This document shows, piece after piece, positions 42,773 through 52,271 of a DNA stretch of 64,000 nt. Numbering within the stretch: position 1 is the stretch's first letter; every line of letters begins with the position of its first letter. A program made the position numbers and the translations under genes. Origin of the DNA: Actinoplanes sichuanensis (GTDB taxonomy: Bacteria > Actinomycetota > Actinomycetes > Mycobacteriales > Micromonosporaceae); the NCBI RefSeq assembly GCF_033097365.1, contig NZ_AP028461.1, forward strand, positions 6,014,001 to 6,078,000. Direction: 5' to 3'. Under the pieces are notes generated by a model that worked only from the letters and a program-made list of their open reading frames with translations, did not search any database and was not told the DNA's origin.

Positions 42773-42934
42773 ATGAAGAAGGTGCTGGGCTGGCTCCTGG
42801 TGTTCCTGCTCGTCTTCTGGATCGGCACCAACCCGGGCCCGGCCGCCGAGGTGGCCCGCAGCATCGGTGACGGTATCGGGGACATCTTCAGCAACATCGG
42901 CACGTTCTTCGTCGAGCTCGCGAACGGCGATTGA
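42773..42934 (+). CDS. Small single-pass membrane protein
   Basis: 53 residues from ATG 42773, GGAGG eleven bases upstream. MKKVLGWLLVFLLVFWIGTN is a membrane segment or uncleaved signal; the rest (VARSIGDGIGDIFSNIGTFF) is an amphipathic helix with regular Gly spacing. Codon third positions are strongly G/C. It ends seven bases before the PfkB gene, so the two are likely one transcript. Similar tiny proteins are common in actinobacteria; function unknown. Confidence 0.65.
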   Translation: MKKVLGWLLVFLLVFWIGTNPGPAAEVARSIGDGIGDIFSNIGTFFVELANGD

Positions 42935-42941
42935 CCCCGGC

Positions 42942-43793
42942 ATGCGGCTGCTCTTCGCCGGGCTGGCGACCGTCGACCTGGTACAGCGGGTCGAGCGGTT
43001 CCCCGGCCCCGACGAGAAGGTGCAGTCCGCGTCGGTGGATGTCGCCGCCGGTGGCCCGGCCGCCAACGCGGCGGTCACCGCGGCCGCGCTCGGGGCCACG
43101 GTCACCCTGGTCAGCGCGGTGGGTGCGCATCCGCTCGGCGATCTGGTCCGGGCCGATCTGGCGACGCACGGGGTCACCCTGATCGACATCGCGGCGGACT
43201 CGCCGGAGCCTCCACCGGTCTCGGCGGTGACGGTCCTCGCGTCGACCGGTGAACGCACCATCGTCAGCCGCAACGCCGGCAACCGTACGGTCGCGGCACC
43301 CGCGGACGGTCTCCCCGACGCCGACCTGACCCTGGTCGACGGGCATCACCCGGGGCTCGCGGTGGCCGCGGCCCGCAGCGCCCGCCGCCTGCTCGTCGAC
43401 GCCGGAAGCTGGCGGCCGGTCTTCGCCGACGTCTTCCCGCACGCCGAGGTGGTGGCCTGCTCAGGCGACTTCCGCCACCCGGACGCCACCGCCGGCACCG
43501 ACGAGGCGACCGCCGCGGCTGTTCGAGCCGTCGGCGTGACGAACGTGGTGATCACCCACGGCCCGGAGCCGGTCCACTGGTACGGCCCGGCGGGCACCCG
43601 CGGCAGCGTGCCGGTACCGGTGGTCTCCGCGGTCGACACCGCGGGCGCCGGCGACGCCTTCCACGGCGCCCTCGCGGTCGCCCTGGCCCGCGGCGATCTG
43701 GACCTGAAGGCCACGATCGCCTACGCCTCCCGGATCGCCGCGATCCGAGTCACCCACGCCGGCCCTCGGGCCTGGCTCTCACACCTGCCCTGA
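42942..43793 (+). CDS. PfkB-family carbohydrate kinase
   Basis: 283 residues from ATG 42942. N-terminal VAAGGPAANAAVTAAALG (PfkB signature 1) and C-terminal SAVDTAGAGDAFHGALAVAL (signature 2, with the catalytic Asp). Overall resembles ribokinase/ketohexokinase-like sugar kinases. The sugar substrate is unknown and no sugar transporter is adjacent. Confidence 0.87.
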   Translation: MRLLFAGLATVDLVQRVERFPGPDEKVQSASVDVAAGGPAANAAVTAAALGATVTLVSAVGAHPLGDLVRADLATHGVTLIDIAADSPEPPPVSAVTVLASTGERTIVSRNAGNRTVAAPADGLPDADLTLVDGHHPGLAVAAARSARRLLVDAGSWRPVFADVFPHAEVVACSGDFRHPDATAGTDEATAAAVRAVGVTNVVITHGPEPVHWYGPAGTRGSVPVPVVSAVDTAGAGDAFHGALAVALARGDLDLKATIAYASRIAAIRVTHAGPRAWLSHLP

Positions 43794-43805
43794 CCCAGCG
43801 ACGCC

Positions 43806-44010
43806 TGGCGCGGAAAAGCCGCCAAACCGGCGCAAAAAGGGCCACCGACCCGGCACGAAAAGGGCCCCGGGCCGGCGCAAAGGGCCCGACCCGGCGCGAA
43901 AACAGCCCCGGGCAAGCACGAAATGGCCGCCGGGCCGGCGCGAAAACCCCGCCGGGCTGGCGCGAAAACACCGCCAACCCGGCGCGGAAAGGCCGCCGGG
44001 CCCGGCTGAA
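43806..44010. repeat. Degenerate ~22-bp repeat array
   Basis: About nine imperfect units of roughly 19-27 bp based on CGCGAAAACNCCGCCGGGCTGG. It fills the space between the converging kinase and htpG genes. Open frames crossing it are Arg/Pro-rich artefacts. Confidence 0.6.
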
Positions 44011-44048
44011 CCACGGAGAACCGGGCCCCGGCGGTCGCAAAAAGCAGG

Positions 44049-45896
44049 TCAGACCGTCTGCGCGAGACGATCCGCGAGGAGCTTGGCGAACCGGGCCGGA
44101 TCCTCCAGGTCACCACCCTCGGCGAGCAGCGCCGTCCCGTACAGCAGCTCGGCCGTGTCCGGCAGGGCCGCGTCACCGGCGCTACGCTCGTGCGCCGCCC
44201 GCAGGCCGGAGACCAGCGGGTGGTTGGGGTTGAGCTCGAGGATGCGCTTGACCCGCGGCCCCTCCTGCCCCATCGCCCGGTACATCTTCTCCAGTGCCGG
44301 GGTGATGTCGTCGGCGTCACTGACCAGGCAGGCCGCCGAGGTGGTCAGCCGGTGCGACAGTCGCACCTCCTTGACCTGCTCGGTCAGTTTCTCGGTGAGG
44401 AAGCCCAGGAGCGGGCCGAAGTCGCCCTCGGGCTCCGGCTTCTCCTCATCCTTCGGCAGGTCGACCGAGCCGCGGGCGATCGAGCGCAGCTTCTTTCCGT
44501 CGAACTCGGGGACCACGTCGACCCAGATCTCGTCGACCGGATCGGTGAGGATCAGCACCTCGTAGCCCTGCGCCTGGAAGGCCTCCATGTGCGGCGAGTT
44601 CTCCACCTGGGAGCGGCTCTCGCCGGTCAGGAAGTAGATCTCCTCCTGCCCTTCCTTCATCCGCTCCACGTAGGCGGCGAGGGTGGTCGGCTCGGTGCCC
44701 TCGGTGCTGGCGAACGACGCGATCTCCAGGATCGGCTTGTGGTTGTCGGGCTCGGCGAGCAGGCCCTCCTTGACCGCCCGGCCGAACTCGCGCCAGAACG
44801 TCGCGTACTTCTCCGGGTTGGCGGTCTGCAGGTCCTTGATCGTGGACAGCACCTTCTTGACCAGGCGGCGCCGGATCATCTGGATGTGCCGGTCCTGCTG
44901 CAGGATCTCGCGGGAGATGTTCAGCGAGAGGTCGGCCGCGTCCACCACGCCCTTGACGAAGCGCAGGTAGTCGGGGATCAGCTCCTTGCTGTCGTCCATG
45001 ATGAAGACGCGCTTGACGTAGAGCTGCAGACCGCGGCGAGCGTCCCGCTGGAACAGGTCGTGCGGGGCCCGAGACGGGATGAAGAGGAGCGCCTCGTACT
45101 CGAAGGTGCCCTCCGCCTTCATGTTGATGATCTCGAGCGGGTCGGTCCAGTCGTGGCTGATGTGCTTGTAGAACTCGTGGTACTCCTCGTCGGTGACCTC
45201 GCTGCGTGGCCGGGCCCACAGCGCCTTCATCGAGTTGAGCGTCTCGACCTCGTCACCGTCGACCTTGCGGATCGGGAACGAGATGAAGTCCGAGTACCGC
45301 TTGACGATCTCCTTGAGCTTCCACGCGTCGGTGTAGTCGTAGAGCGCGTCGTCCTCGTCCTTGGGGCGCAGGTGCAGCGTCACCGTGGTGCCGACCGGCG
45401 CGTCGGGCGCGTCGTCGATGGTGAAGGTGCCCTCGCCGGCCGACTCCCAGCGGGTGCCGTGGCCCTCGGTGCCGGCTTTGCGGGTCACCAGCTCGACCTT
45501 GTCGGCGACCATGAACGTCGAGTAGAACCCGACACCGAACTGGCCGATCAGCTCGGGGCTCTCCTTGGCCTCCTTGAGCTTGCCCAGCAGCTCGGCGGTG
45601 CCGGATTTGGCGATCGTGCCGATCAGCGCCACGACCTCCTCGCGGGTCATGCCGATGCCGTTGTCACGAACGGCCAGCGTGCGCGCCTCGGCGTCGACCG
45701 CGATCTCGATGTGCAGGTCGGAGGTGTCCGCCTCGAGCCCGTCCTGCAGCTTCGCCAGGCGCAGCTTGTCCAGCGCGTCCGACGCGTTCGAGATCAGCTC
45801 GCGCAGGAAGATGTCCTTGTTCGAATAGATCGAGTGGACCATCAGCTGCAACAGCTGGCGCGCCTCGGCCTGGAACTCCAACGTCTCCATCGTCAC
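44049..45896 (-). CDS. htpG: Molecular chaperone HtpG (Hsp90)
   Basis: 615 residues (GTG 45896 or ATG 45890). GHKL ATPase motifs are all present: FLRELISNASDALDKLR, VRDNGIGMTREEV, GQFGVGFYSTFMV. The middle domain has LQLYVKRVFIMDD and NISREILQQ, and a normal C-terminal dimerisation region follows. An ATP-dependent cytoplasmic chaperone. No heat-shock operator was recognised in the short upstream gap. Confidence 0.96.
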   Translation of the reverse strand: MTMETLEFQAEARQLLQLMVHSIYSNKDIFLRELISNASDALDKLRLAKLQDGLEADTSDLHIEIAVDAEARTLAVRDNGIGMTREEVVALIGTIAKSGTAELLGKLKEAKESPELIGQFGVGFYSTFMVADKVELVTRKAGTEGHGTRWESAGEGTFTIDDAPDAPVGTTVTLHLRPKDEDDALYDYTDAWKLKEIVKRYSDFISFPIRKVDGDEVETLNSMKALWARPRSEVTDEEYHEFYKHISHDWTDPLEIINMKAEGTFEYEALLFIPSRAPHDLFQRDARRGLQLYVKRVFIMDDSKELIPDYLRFVKGVVDAADLSLNISREILQQDRHIQMIRRRLVKKVLSTIKDLQTANPEKYATFWREFGRAVKEGLLAEPDNHKPILEIASFASTEGTEPTTLAAYVERMKEGQEEIYFLTGESRSQVENSPHMEAFQAQGYEVLILTDPVDEIWVDVVPEFDGKKLRSIARGSVDLPKDEEKPEPEGDFGPLLGFLTEKLTEQVKEVRLSHRLTTSAACLVSDADDITPALEKMYRAMGQEGPRVKRILELNPNHPLVSGLRAAHERSAGDAALPDTAELLYGTALLAEGGDLEDPARFAKLLADRLAQTV

Positions 45897-45955
45897 CCGT
45901 TTCCGTCATGTCCGGTGGTACGACCCGATCGTAGAGCGCCGCCCGACCCCACCGG

Positions 45956-46483
45956 TCATCCGGCGTCGAACCAGGGCTCCCCAGCAGCCCAGCGGGCCAC
46001 CCATGCCGCGAATCCGGACTCGAACGGCATCGCGCCCTCACCCGAGATCATCCAGACCCGCCCCCGGTGCGGGCCGGTGACGACCAGATGCCAATTCATC
46101 CCGCAGCCGTCGGTGCCGAGCACGATCGACCCGTCGTCGAACACGCTGCGCAGCCGATCCTTGTCGGGCTCGTCGTCGTCGCCCTCCCACAACCATGGCC
46201 CGGTCAGCGGGAAAGGCCTGGTCAGGTCACGCTCGGAGCCGTCACTGCCGTAGTCGGAGGGCAGGTCGCCGAGAGCGACCAGACCATACTCCGGTGGGCC
46301 GGCATGCGACCCGTCGGACACCTCGGCCACGAACGAACGATAGGGCTCGGGCAGCACGACACCGTGCCGCTGCTCGAAAGCGTGCACACCGGGCCAGCCT
46401 AGGGCCGACTCACCGCCGTCGTCAGCGCCGACGGCGTCGCGCAGCGCGGCCAGGACATCGGGATCGACATGCTCGATGCTCAT
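45956..46483 (-). CDS. SMI1/KNR4 (SUKH) family protein
   Basis: 175 residues with the SUKH-1 core: WPGVHAFEQRHGVVLPEPYRSFVAEVSDGS, a Gly/Pro-rich centre, and FPLTGPWLWEG...GTDGCGMNWHLVVTGPHRGRVW. SUKH proteins often serve as immunity proteins against polymorphic toxins, but many in actinobacteria are solitary housekeeping or orphan genes. No toxin is adjacent here. Confidence 0.8.
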   Translation of the reverse strand: MSIEHVDPDVLAALRDAVGADDGGESALGWPGVHAFEQRHGVVLPEPYRSFVAEVSDGSHAGPPEYGLVALGDLPSDYGSDGSERDLTRPFPLTGPWLWEGDDDEPDKDRLRSVFDDGSIVLGTDGCGMNWHLVVTGPHRGRVWMISGEGAMPFESGFAAWVARWAAGEPWFDAG

Positions 46484-46531
46484 GGCCGGAAGTAATACCA
46501 GCCCGGTCCGACAATTCTGCGAACCTCCTGG

Positions 46532-47416
46532 TCAGGACACGCGCTGGATGGATCCGGGCGGGGGCGACGGGACCGCTTCCGGATGCAGGATCGCGGCGAT
46601 CGCCTCCACTCCGGCCACGAGCCGCGGCCCCGGGCGTACCACCAGGCCGTCGCCGTCGATCGCCCACACCGAAGCGGCGGGGAAATGCGGGACCACCGCA
46701 TCGGCCTGCCGGATCGCGCCTTCCAGGTGGTAACCGCATGGGGTGACCAGCACGATCTCCGGCCGCGGAGCGGCCAGTTCGGCCCACGAGACCTGCACCG
46801 ACCGGCGGCCCGGTCGGGCCGCGACGGGTTCGCCGCCCGCCGCCGTGATCAGATCCGGCACCCAGTGCCCGGCGGTGAACGGCGGATCCACCCATTCCAC
46901 CACGGCCACCCGGGGGCGAGGCCGCCCGGCCACCGCGGCGGTCACCGCATCCAGCCGCTCCCGCAGACCGGCCACAAGATCAACACCCCTTTCCGGTACG
47001 CCCACCGCGTTCGCCACCACGCGGAAGGTGTCCAGGACGTCATCGAGGGTGTGCGGGTCGAGGGACAGCACCTCACTACGGCAACCCAGGTGCCCGAGCG
47101 CCTGGTCGACGTGCCCCGACGGCAGCGCGCAGACCCGGCACAGATCCTGGGTGAGGATGAGATCCGGATCGAGTCCGGCGAGTGCCCCGGCGTGCAGCGT
47201 GTACAGGTCGCCGCCGGCCGACATCTGGGTACGCACGTAGTCGTCGATCTCCCCAGGGGTCATCCGGCTGGTGTCGCGGCCGCCGACCACGACCGTCTTC
47301 TCCGAGCGGGCCGCCGCCGGCTCGTCGCACTCGAACGTGACTCCGACCAGGTCGTCGCCGAGCCCGAGGGCGTACACGATCTCGGTGGCGGACGGAAGCA
47401 GGGACACCAGGCGCAT
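46532..47416 (-). CDS. Cobalamin-binding (BtuF-like) protein without signal peptide
   Basis: 294 residues from ATG 47416 with a purine-rich site upstream. RLVSLLPSATEIVYALGLGDDLVGVTFECDEP is the typical BtuF/FecD-like helical-backbone metal receptor start; LILTQDLCRVCALP and VVEWVDPPFTAGHWVPDLI are conserved in the actinobacterial cobalamin-binding group. No signal peptide or lipobox and no ABC permease nearby, so it may act in the cytosol. Confidence 0.75.
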   Translation of the reverse strand: MRLVSLLPSATEIVYALGLGDDLVGVTFECDEPAAARSEKTVVVGGRDTSRMTPGEIDDYVRTQMSAGGDLYTLHAGALAGLDPDLILTQDLCRVCALPSGHVDQALGHLGCRSEVLSLDPHTLDDVLDTFRVVANAVGVPERGVDLVAGLRERLDAVTAAVAGRPRPRVAVVEWVDPPFTAGHWVPDLITAAGGEPVAARPGRRSVQVSWAELAAPRPEIVLVTPCGYHLEGAIRQADAVVPHFPAASVWAIDGDGLVVRPGPRLVAGVEAIAAILHPEAVPSPPPGSIQRVS

Positions 47417-47544
47417 ACCCCCATACTCCCGGACTACGACCGGAGGATGATGCCAGGCCGCGCAGTTACCACCTTGGACCGATGCGCCGGCGACGTCCGG
47501 ACCGGAATGCTGGTCGGCACCGGACGGCCACGGAGGGACTGAAA

Positions 47545-48117
47545 ATGACGACGGCACCGCCGGCCCACGACGACGTTCTCGTTCTCGACTATCTGGCCTC
47601 GCTCTGGGCGGCCGCCGGCGATCTGCCGCCGGAGACCCGCGACGAGCTGATGAACACGGTCGCCGGTTACATCGCGATGCGCCGTGACCTGGCCGACGAT
47701 CCGGCCCGGATGCTCAGCAGGTTAGGGCCGCCGGACCAACTGGTGGCGGCGGTCCGGCGCAGCGGCACGCCCACCCATCTGCGACTGCCCGCCGCGCCGG
47801 TCGCCATGCCCGGTCCGCCGCCCGACGGGTCCGAGCGGGTGGCGGTCGCGCTGCTCACCGGCGGTTCGGTGGTGCTGCCGGGCGTCGGCCAGGCGGCCGG
47901 GTTGATGATGGCGACGGTGTCGCCGCGGTGGACGCCGGTGCAGAAGGCCGTGGCCTGGCTGCTGGCCATCGGTCCGGTCGCCGGCACGCTGCTGCTGCTC
48001 GCGATGCTGGCCGGCGTCGAGCTGTTCACCGGCTTGGGTTTCCTGATGATGTACACGGCGGCGTGCGCCGGTTCGATCACCGCGGGGCTCGCGTTGTACG
48101 GCGCCGCCCGGCCATGA
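47545..48117 (+). CDS. HAAS-domain membrane protein
   Basis: 190 residues from ATG 47545, GGAGGG upstream. Residues 10-60 (VLDYLASLWAAAGDLPPETRDELMNTVAGYI) look like the HAAS (DUF1700-type) helical domain found beside PadR regulators. Three hydrophobic helices follow (VALLTGGSVVLPGVGQAAGL, VAWLLAIGPVAGTLLLLAML, LGFLMMYTAACAGSITAGLA). No PadR gene is directly adjacent. Role unknown. Confidence 0.65.
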   Translation: MTTAPPAHDDVLVLDYLASLWAAAGDLPPETRDELMNTVAGYIAMRRDLADDPARMLSRLGPPDQLVAAVRRSGTPTHLRLPAAPVAMPGPPPDGSERVAVALLTGGSVVLPGVGQAAGLMMATVSPRWTPVQKAVAWLLAIGPVAGTLLLLAMLAGVELFTGLGFLMMYTAACAGSITAGLALYGAARP

Positions 48118-48268
48118 CGAGCGCGTCCACCGGCCGGAAATGATCTTGCGATCGGGGGCCGGCCGGTGCGTGCGCTCCAGCTCCGGATCCGCGCGACTCG
48201 GAAACCGCACCCGCTCTGGATCATGGTGAGCCTCTGGTACACAGTGGAGCACTCATCGAGGGAGCGAC

Positions 48269-49600
48269 ATGGCGTGGTGGAGCAACAGCGACCGGGACGA
48301 GCGGCCCGACGAGGCGGCCCCGGTCGGGGATTGGCGCGACGATCCTCGCGTGGCCCGGGTCGCCGAGCTGACCGATCATGCCCTTGAGCTGCAGAGACTC
48401 GGCCACCTCGAGCAGGCTCTGACCGGCGCCCGGGAGGGTGTGTCGCTGGGTCGGGAGCTCGTCCGGGCCTATCCGGAGCCGGTTCACCTGCAGGAGTTGG
48501 CCGGCATGCTGTACGGGCTGGCCGGCATCCTGAACCGGATCGGGCACGCCGAGGAGGCCGCCGACGTGCTCGCGGAGAGTCTCGCGGCGTATCGGGATGT
48601 GGCCGACGCCGGGGTCGAGGGCATCGCACCGCTGATCGCCGACGTCCGGGCCCGGCAGGCCACTTCACTGGCACAGCTCGGCCGGTTCACCGGCGCCGTG
48701 GTGCACGCCGACCTCGCCGTGGCCGCCTACCGTGAGCCGGCCGAGGAACCGGGCGGGGCCGGGCATCTGGCCGACCTGGTCCGGGTGCTCGGGGTGAACG
48801 CGCAGGTGCTGGCGGTCGCCGGTGACCCGGACCTGGCGTGCGCCTCAGCGGACGTGGCGATCGGGATGTTCACCCGCAACCAGGCGGCCTTCGACCGGAT
48901 GTCGCAAGCCGCCGCCCACCTGTCGATGCTCTCGTCGTCGTGCGCTCTGGCCAGCCGCATCCACGCCGTGAACGGGCGGATGGCGCAGGCCCTCGCGGTC
49001 GACGAGATCGCCGTCCGGCTGACGAGACTGCTGGTGGAGTACGGCGGAGCCGGGCACCGTGACCTGTACGCGGCGGCCACCGCCCGGCTGGGATCCCACC
49101 TGCTCACGGCTGATCAGGCGGCGGCCGGCGCGGCCCGGCTGCGCGAGTCGCGGGCGATCGACGCCGCCTCGGCCGACGCCGAGCTCGCCGAGATCCATGA
49201 CGCGCGGGGTGCGGCCGACAGGTTCGGGCTGACCCTGTCGTATGCGCTGCGGCAGGCCGCTGAGCTGGGCGTCGAGGGTGTGGACGGGGTGCTGGACCTG
49301 ACCGCTGACCGGCCGGACGCGGAGGCGGTGACCCCGTCGACACGATGTGCTCCGGAGTCGGCGGCCGAGCGGGCCGAGGCACTCGGCCGGGTCGGTCTGG
49401 CGACGTTGGCGGTGGCCCCGGGTGAGGGATTCCGGATCTGTTTCGAGGCACACCTGATGCTGGCGGCGCTCTCCGAGCGGGGTGGCAGGGTCCCGGCGTT
49501 CTGGTCGGAACTGCTGGACACACTGAGCACCGAACTCGGCGACGAGTTCCTCGGCGAGGACGTCGCGGACTGGCGGGAACGCAGCCGACCAGCCAGATGA
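48269..49600 (+). CDS. TPR-like helical repeat protein
   Basis: 443 residues, ATG 48269 with GAGGGAG upstream. Repeated 34-40 residue helical pairs (LGHLEQALTGAREGVSLGREL, LAGILNRIGHAEEAADVLAESLAAY, LAQLGRFTGAVVHADLAVAAY) place it in the TPR class. No signal peptide or catalytic domain. Probably a scaffold or adaptor; partner unknown. Confidence 0.75.
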   Translation: MAWWSNSDRDERPDEAAPVGDWRDDPRVARVAELTDHALELQRLGHLEQALTGAREGVSLGRELVRAYPEPVHLQELAGMLYGLAGILNRIGHAEEAADVLAESLAAYRDVADAGVEGIAPLIADVRARQATSLAQLGRFTGAVVHADLAVAAYREPAEEPGGAGHLADLVRVLGVNAQVLAVAGDPDLACASADVAIGMFTRNQAAFDRMSQAAAHLSMLSSSCALASRIHAVNGRMAQALAVDEIAVRLTRLLVEYGGAGHRDLYAAATARLGSHLLTADQAAAGAARLRESRAIDAASADAELAEIHDARGAADRFGLTLSYALRQAAELGVEGVDGVLDLTADRPDAEAVTPSTRCAPESAAERAEALGRVGLATLAVAPGEGFRICFEAHLMLAALSERGGRVPAFWSELLDTLSTELGDEFLGEDVADWRERSRPAR

Positions 49601-49650
49601 CCCGACTGAAAGGCGGCAGAGCGGGTCGGAGGCGGCAGAGCGGTGGGGTT

Positions 49651-50586
49651 TCAGAGGCGCAGGCGGGCGACGATCGGGATGTGGTCGCTGCCGGTCCGGG
49701 GCAGGGTCCGGACCGCGGTGACGGTCAGCGAGCGCGCGAAGACGTGATCGATCCGGGCGATCGGCAGGACCGCCGGAAACGTGAACGCGAAATCGGACCC
49801 GTCGGTGGCCAGGTGGGCGGTGACGGGTCCGAGGCCGGGGTCGGTGACGGTGGCGTTCAGGTCACCGAGCAGGATCACCCGCTTGTTCGGGTCGGCCGCG
49901 AGCGCCGCCCCCAGTTTCCGGGCGCTGTCGTCGCGGCGAGCCGTGTCGAGACCGGCCGGCCCCGGGCGCACCGACGACAGGTGGGCGACGTAGACGGCGA
50001 TGTCACCGTGTGGGGTCCGGGCGACCGCGCGGAGGCCGCGGTTCCAGTCGTCGCCGAGACCGGCCGGACGGATGTCCAGGGGCGCGGCCTCGGCGAGCGG
50101 ATGCCGGGACCAGAGCGCGACGGTCCCGTGGATCGTGTGATGGGCGTACTCGGCGGGGAACGCGGCCGTGTAGGCGGGCACCGCCTCCGGGGTGATCTCC
50201 TCGAGCGCGACCAGGTCGGGCGCGTCGGCGACCAGGGTGCGGACGGTGCCGGCCGGGTCCGGGTTCTCGTCGCCGGCGTTGTGCTGCACCACGATCAGAT
50301 CGTGCGGAGCGTCACCGTCCGGCAGCAGGTGGCCGCCGAAGACGGCCAGCCAGGCGGCGAGCGGCAGGAGCGCGGCGAGCAGTGCGATCCGGGAGCGGCG
50401 CCAGAGTAGGATCAACACCAGCGGCGGTACGGCCAGACCGAGCCACGGCCGCACGGTGGGAAGCAGGCTGCCACCGGGCACGATCAGGAGAGCCGACGCG
50501 AGCACCCCGACCGGCAGCGCCACGAACCACGCGATCCGGTCCCGCCGAGAGGCTCCGAACGTTCGCACCGGCTTAGGAATCCGCAC
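49651..50586 (-). CDS. Membrane-anchored endonuclease/exonuclease/phosphatase-family protein
   Basis: 311 residues from GTG 50586 (GTG 50613 is also open). Three N-terminal hydrophobic helices (residues 18-90) are followed by an EEP domain: LIVVQHNAGDEN (Asn), DLVALEEI (metal Glu), VILLGDLNATVTD (GDLN), ARIDHVF and GSDHIPIVARL (catalytic His). The domain probably faces outward and hydrolyses phosphodiesters, possibly DNA or lipid. Substrate unknown. Confidence 0.82.
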   Translation of the reverse strand: MRIPKPVRTFGASRRDRIAWFVALPVGVLASALLIVPGGSLLPTVRPWLGLAVPPLVLILLWRRSRIALLAALLPLAAWLAVFGGHLLPDGDAPHDLIVVQHNAGDENPDPAGTVRTLVADAPDLVALEEITPEAVPAYTAAFPAEYAHHTIHGTVALWSRHPLAEAAPLDIRPAGLGDDWNRGLRAVARTPHGDIAVYVAHLSSVRPGPAGLDTARRDDSARKLGAALAADPNKRVILLGDLNATVTDPGLGPVTAHLATDGSDFAFTFPAVLPIARIDHVFARSLTVTAVRTLPRTGSDHIPIVARLRL

Positions 50587-50629
50587 GCGGCGATGCTCGC
50601 ACAGCCGATCCACCCGCCCAGGCGACGCG

Positions 50630-50745
50630 AGGCCGGCCAGTGCGAAACCGGCCCGCGCGAGACGGACGCGGCGCGAAACCGGCCGGCGCGAGGCAGGCGA
50701 GCGCGAGACGGGCCCGGGGCGAGACGGGTCCGGGGCGGGGCCGGA
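50630..50745. repeat. Degenerate GCGCGAGAC-type repeat tract
   Basis: Imperfect units containing GCGCGAAACCGGCC or GCGCGAGACGGGCC recur about seven times between the EEP gene start and the end of the next gene. They resemble the array at 43806-44010. Confidence 0.5.
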
Positions 50746-50748
50746 ACG

Positions 50749-51639
50749 TCAGGCGGCCAGGTCGAGGATCTCGGTGAGGACCTGGTTCCAGACGGCTCGG
50801 GGCGGTGTCTCGTGCCCGACCCCGTCGAGCCAGACGAGACGGGCGCCCGGGATGCAGCGGGCCAGCTCCTCCGGATGGCCGGCGGTGATGTGCCGGTCCA
50901 GGGTGCCGTGCAGGACGAGGGTCGGTGCCTCGATGCCGCAGAGCAGGTCACGGACCGGTGGCCCGTAACCGGCGAGGCGATGGTTGACGCGGGTGGCGGC
51001 CAGGTCGGCGGACCTGTCGAAGACGCGTTCGGCGAAGCGACGCAGGTGCGGTTCCTCCGGGGTGAACGGGCCGCCCCGGGCGCGTACCTCGTCGATCATG
51101 CGGGACACCGCGGCCTTCCGGTTCGACCAGTCGGTCTCGTCAGTCGTCGGCGGCGCTTCGACCGTACGCACGACGGCGGTGACCGTGCCCGCGGAAACCG
51201 TGACCGGACCGCCCAGGGTGACCGGCGCACTGTCGGGGGCCTCGCCGTCGACGCTGGTCGACATGAGGGTGAGGCTGAGCACCCGGGACGGGTGGTGGAC
51301 GGCGATCCGCTGGGCGAGGGCACCGCCGAGCGAGAAACCGACCAGGTGCGCCGCCGGGACACGCAGCGCGTCGAGCACGCCTATCGCGTCATACATCAGA
51401 TCGGCGCCGGAGTACGCGGGTCGGCCCGCCGGGTAGGAGGTCGACCGGCCGGTGTCCCGGTGGTCGTAGCGGATGACGAACCGTCGGCCGGCCGCCAGAC
51501 GCCGGCAGAACTCGTCGTCCCACCAGTCCATCGAACTGGCGTCCGCGGCCAGGAGCAGCAGCGGGGGCTCGCCGGGCTCGCCGAACGTCTCCACGCACAT
51601 CTGGATGCCGTTGACCGGCAACATCGTCTCGGTCACCAC
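50749..51639 (-). CDS. Alpha/beta hydrolase
   Basis: 296 residues. Nucleophile Ser in LVGFSLGGALAQRIA, acid in HGTLDRHITAG, His in DGVGHETPP. The position of the usual HG oxyanion loop reads LLLAADASSMDWW, as in the RdmC/aclacinomycin methylesterase-like group (MDWWDDEFC). Probably an esterase. The start (GTG 51639) has no good ribosome site. Confidence 0.83.
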   Translation of the reverse strand: MVTETMLPVNGIQMCVETFGEPGEPPLLLLAADASSMDWWDDEFCRRLAAGRRFVIRYDHRDTGRSTSYPAGRPAYSGADLMYDAIGVLDALRVPAAHLVGFSLGGALAQRIAVHHPSRVLSLTLMSTSVDGEAPDSAPVTLGGPVTVSAGTVTAVVRTVEAPPTTDETDWSNRKAAVSRMIDEVRARGGPFTPEEPHLRRFAERVFDRSADLAATRVNHRLAGYGPPVRDLLCGIEAPTLVLHGTLDRHITAGHPEELARCIPGARLVWLDGVGHETPPRAVWNQVLTEILDLAA

Positions 51640-51690
51640 ATGTTCATTGTGGCCAGGCTCACTGACAGCGAGGTTACGCCGACATCACAT

Positions 51691-51726
51691 CGGATGACCG
51701 GGTCACTGAGAGGACCCGGTCATCCG
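51691..51726. terminator. Strong hairpin
   Basis: Fourteen-base perfect arms (CGGATGACCGGGTC with GACCCGGTCATCCG) and an eight-base loop, just past the stop of the leftward membrane-protein gene that ends at 51735. Confidence 0.75.
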
Positions 51727-51734
51727 TTCGACCC

Positions 51735-52094
51735 TTACCGGGGTTGTGATACGGCGGCCCGTGCCTGGCCGCGCACCACCCGCAGCGATACCGCGGTCAG
51801 GCCGAGCGCGATGGCGAACAGGGTGAGGTGCAGGTAGGGGTTGGCGATCGGCACGAACCCGATGATCGCGACCGGGACCTGGACGACCCCGATCAGTGCG
51901 GCGAGCTGCCAGCGACTGCCGCCGCTCCACAGCAGGGCCGTCCACACCGGAGCGGAGACGACCAGCAGGGTGAGCCCGTCCAGCAGCATGTGCATGGCCG
52001 GGTTGTGGACCGCGTTGTGGGCGAAAGCGCTCGCGGGCGAGGCGATCCAGAGCCCGGCGAGGACGAGGGTGAGAACGACAGCGGCACGACGCAT
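51735..52094 (-). CDS. Small membrane protein
   Basis: 119 residues. Signal-like N-terminus (VVLTLVLAGLWIASPASAFAHNA) then three helices. Three His and two Asn cluster after the signal (AHNAVHNPAMHM). No family recognised. Confidence 0.65.
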   Translation of the reverse strand: MRRAAVVLTLVLAGLWIASPASAFAHNAVHNPAMHMLLDGLTLLVVSAPVWTALLWSGGSRWQLAALIGVVQVPVAIIGFVPIANPYLHLTLFAIALGLTAVSLRVVRGQARAAVSQPR

Positions 52095-52271
52095 GGGGAT
52101 CCTCCAGCGTTATCAGACCGTTGCTCCGAGTAATCAAGGTAGCACCGCCGTCGTGAGTCACGTCGATTCATTCGCCCCTGGGGGCTTGTTACGCAGCGTT
52201 GCCCTTGGGGTCGATGATCTCGACCGTTCGGCCAGCTGACCACCCTGAGTGATCATGACTAACCTGCCTCC

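Noticed and set aside
45956..46483. SUKH protein as immunity partner of a polymorphic toxin
   Set aside because: The adjacent genes are htpG and a cobalamin-binding protein; no toxin is near.
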